Source of the DNA: Erythrocercus mccallii
Taxonomy: Eukaryota > Chordata > Aves > Passeriformes > Dicruridae
DNA: 64,000 nt
Assembly: GCA_013397435.1 (NCBI GenBank)
Contig: VZRG01000437.1
Coordinates: forward strand, 447,704 to 511,703
Direction: 5' to 3'
Of the stretch, positions 63,216 to 64,000 are shown piece after piece. Within the stretch, counting starts at the first letter, position 1. Each line of letters starts with the position of its first letter. Under the pieces are notes generated by a model. The model did not search any database, was not told where the DNA came from, and worked only from the letters and a program-made list of their open reading frames with translations. The translations under genes and the position numbers were made by a program.

Positions 63216-63560
63216 TTCCTGGTCTGGTCTGGTGCCTGCCTGTTAGATGCGGCGAAAGCTGCGCGTGGTTGGGAAAGGGATCCCTGGGTATTGCCTAGGC
63301 AGCCATCTGTCAGTCAATGCGAAACGTTGCGAGTTCAGCATCTGGTGATTGTAATATATTTGTAATATATTTGTAATATTTTCTGGTCTGGTCTGGTGCC
63401 TGTCTGTTAGACGCAGCGAAAGCTACGCATGGTTGGGCAAGGGATCCCTGGTTTTGCCTAGGCAGCCGTTGTCAGTCAATGTGAAGCATTGCGAGTTCGG
63501 CACCTGGTGGTTGTAATATATTTGTAATAATTGTAATATATTTGTAATATATTTGTAAAT
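63216..63560 (+). repeat. Tandem duplication of the gag leader
   Basis: Copy A (63216-63380) and copy B (63381-63560) align over nearly their whole length, from TTC(C)TGGTCTGGTCTGGTGCC to the TGTAATATATT-type AT repeats at their ends. Many of the differences are C/T or G/A at CpG sites, each copy having lost different ones. The AT repeat is expanded in copy B. The duplication lies wholly between splice donor and gag start. Confidence 0.9.
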
Positions 63561-64000
63561 ATGGAAAAGTTAAAAGGATTAAAAAGGGGTTTGGGCGGCA
63601 ATGCCCTCATACTGCATACATCTCCTTTGGAGTGCTTATTAGCACACTGGAAACAGGGTAATTTTAGGCAAAAGTTACTTAAAAGATAAGTTGATGGATT
63701 ATTGTAACACTCAGTGGCCAAGATATGTCTTGCAGAATGGGAAAATGTGTCCAAAAAACGGGTCTTTGCAATCTGACATGATTTCACAATTATTGGTGTT
63801 CTGTAAATGAGAGGAGAAACTGAATGAAGTTTTGTATGTTGATTTGTCTTTCTGTTTACGAAAAGCCAGATTGGCTGGCTGAGTGTGGGTTAACGATTGT
63901 TAAGGTACCTGAAAACAATAAGTGCCTGGCTTGCGTCCAAGATAAACGTTGTGTAGAATATTTGCTGTTAAATGAAGCTTTGGGGAAGGGGGGAAGAGAT
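63561..64000 (+). pseudogene. gag: Gag (matrix region) of class I ERV, broken, partial
   Basis: Gag is the structural polyprotein of the virus; its matrix part targets membranes. The first frame opens with ATG at 63561, contains SPLECLLAHWK (63621-63653) and ends at a TAA at 63687. Homology continues in the next frame with YCNTQWPRY (63700-63726), a hallmark of gammaretroviral matrix proteins, up to an in-frame TGA at 63808-63810. It appears to go on in that frame to about 63860, and then in the third frame (PDWLAECG near 63866) to the window end. So there are two frameshifts (near 63681-63686, in an A run, and near 63860) and one stop. The shift in an A run could be a sequencing error; otherwise the gene is dead. 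The remaining Gag, Pol and Env lie outside the window. Confidence 0.82.

Larger units (their letters stand above)
62686..64000 (+). mobile_element. 5' part of a class I (gammaretrovirus-like) endogenous provirus
   Basis: In order: LTR (right end at 63078), three-base spacer, primer-binding site from 63082, splice donor at 63202, duplicated leader 63216-63560, and a damaged gag start at 63561 running to the window end. The matrix-region words in gag place it with gammaretrovirus-like class I ERVs. CpG dinucleotides are well preserved at 62990-63200 although bird DNA is generally CpG-poor, which suggests a fairly young insertion or an unmethylated past. The gag frame is already broken by shifts and a stop, so this copy does not encode intact Gag as written. 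The rest of the element (pol, env, 3' LTR) lies outside the window. Confidence 0.85.

Noticed and set aside
63476..63787. 103-codon minus-strand frame
   Set aside because: Antisense to proviral leader and gag; it spans the leader repeats and has no independent support.
1..64000. tRNA, U6/7SK-type snRNA or rRNA genes
   Set aside because: No cloverleaf-like A/B boxes or characteristic small-RNA sequences were noticed, although a covariance-model search was not possible.

Overview
This window is AT-rich vertebrate nuclear DNA, most likely from a songbird or a close relative. It carries six 3'-end fragments of CR1 LINEs, whose 3' ends show decayed copies of the ATTCTATG-type octamer typical of bird CR1. 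It also holds several long terminal repeats (LTRs) of endogenous-retrovirus families that resemble LTRs I know from passerine genomes. I found no host protein-coding exon, no rRNA, tRNA or snRNA gene and no CRISPR array. The open reading frames are chance frames or lie in mobile-element relics. The window reads as a gene desert or a very large intron.

Layout. An LTR fragment touches the left edge (1-362). A G-rich AAGGG microsatellite lies at 731-776, and a second one at 1797-1833 abuts a 13-N assembly gap (1784-1796). Positions 1869-13080 are anonymous. A 1.1-kb solo LTR on the minus strand (13081-14199) has an imperfect 5-bp target duplication and internal 40-bp tandem repeats. A CR1 copy follows (14670-15957, plus). 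Positions 15958-31610 are mostly anonymous, with G/T-only low-complexity tracts. A second solo LTR (31611-32098) has an imperfect 6-bp target duplication. After another anonymous stretch come a short CR1 end (43741-43948), a third solo LTR (45181-45937) with 8-bp inverted termini, and CR1 copies at 48203-49047 (minus), 55339-55705 (minus), 57180-57504 (plus) and 60334-61740 (minus).

The right edge holds the 5' part of a class I (gammaretrovirus-like) provirus. It has an LTR with TATA box and poly(A) signal, a primer-binding site, a splice donor, a leader duplicated in tandem, and the start of a broken gag gene that runs off the window. This is the most information-rich part of the window. The leader duplication lies between splice donor and gag start, a UUCG-capped hairpin sits in the predicted R region, and an MLV-like polypurine tract lies just upstream of a candidate U3 start.

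Nothing here looks like a new multi-gene system. The best leads are the proviral leader duplication, the LTR-junction question at 62830-62845, a 112-bp block identical between two otherwise diverged CR1 copies, and a possible enhancer with paired inverted octamer motifs at 47.7 kb. All family names are from memory and pattern reading; no database search was run.
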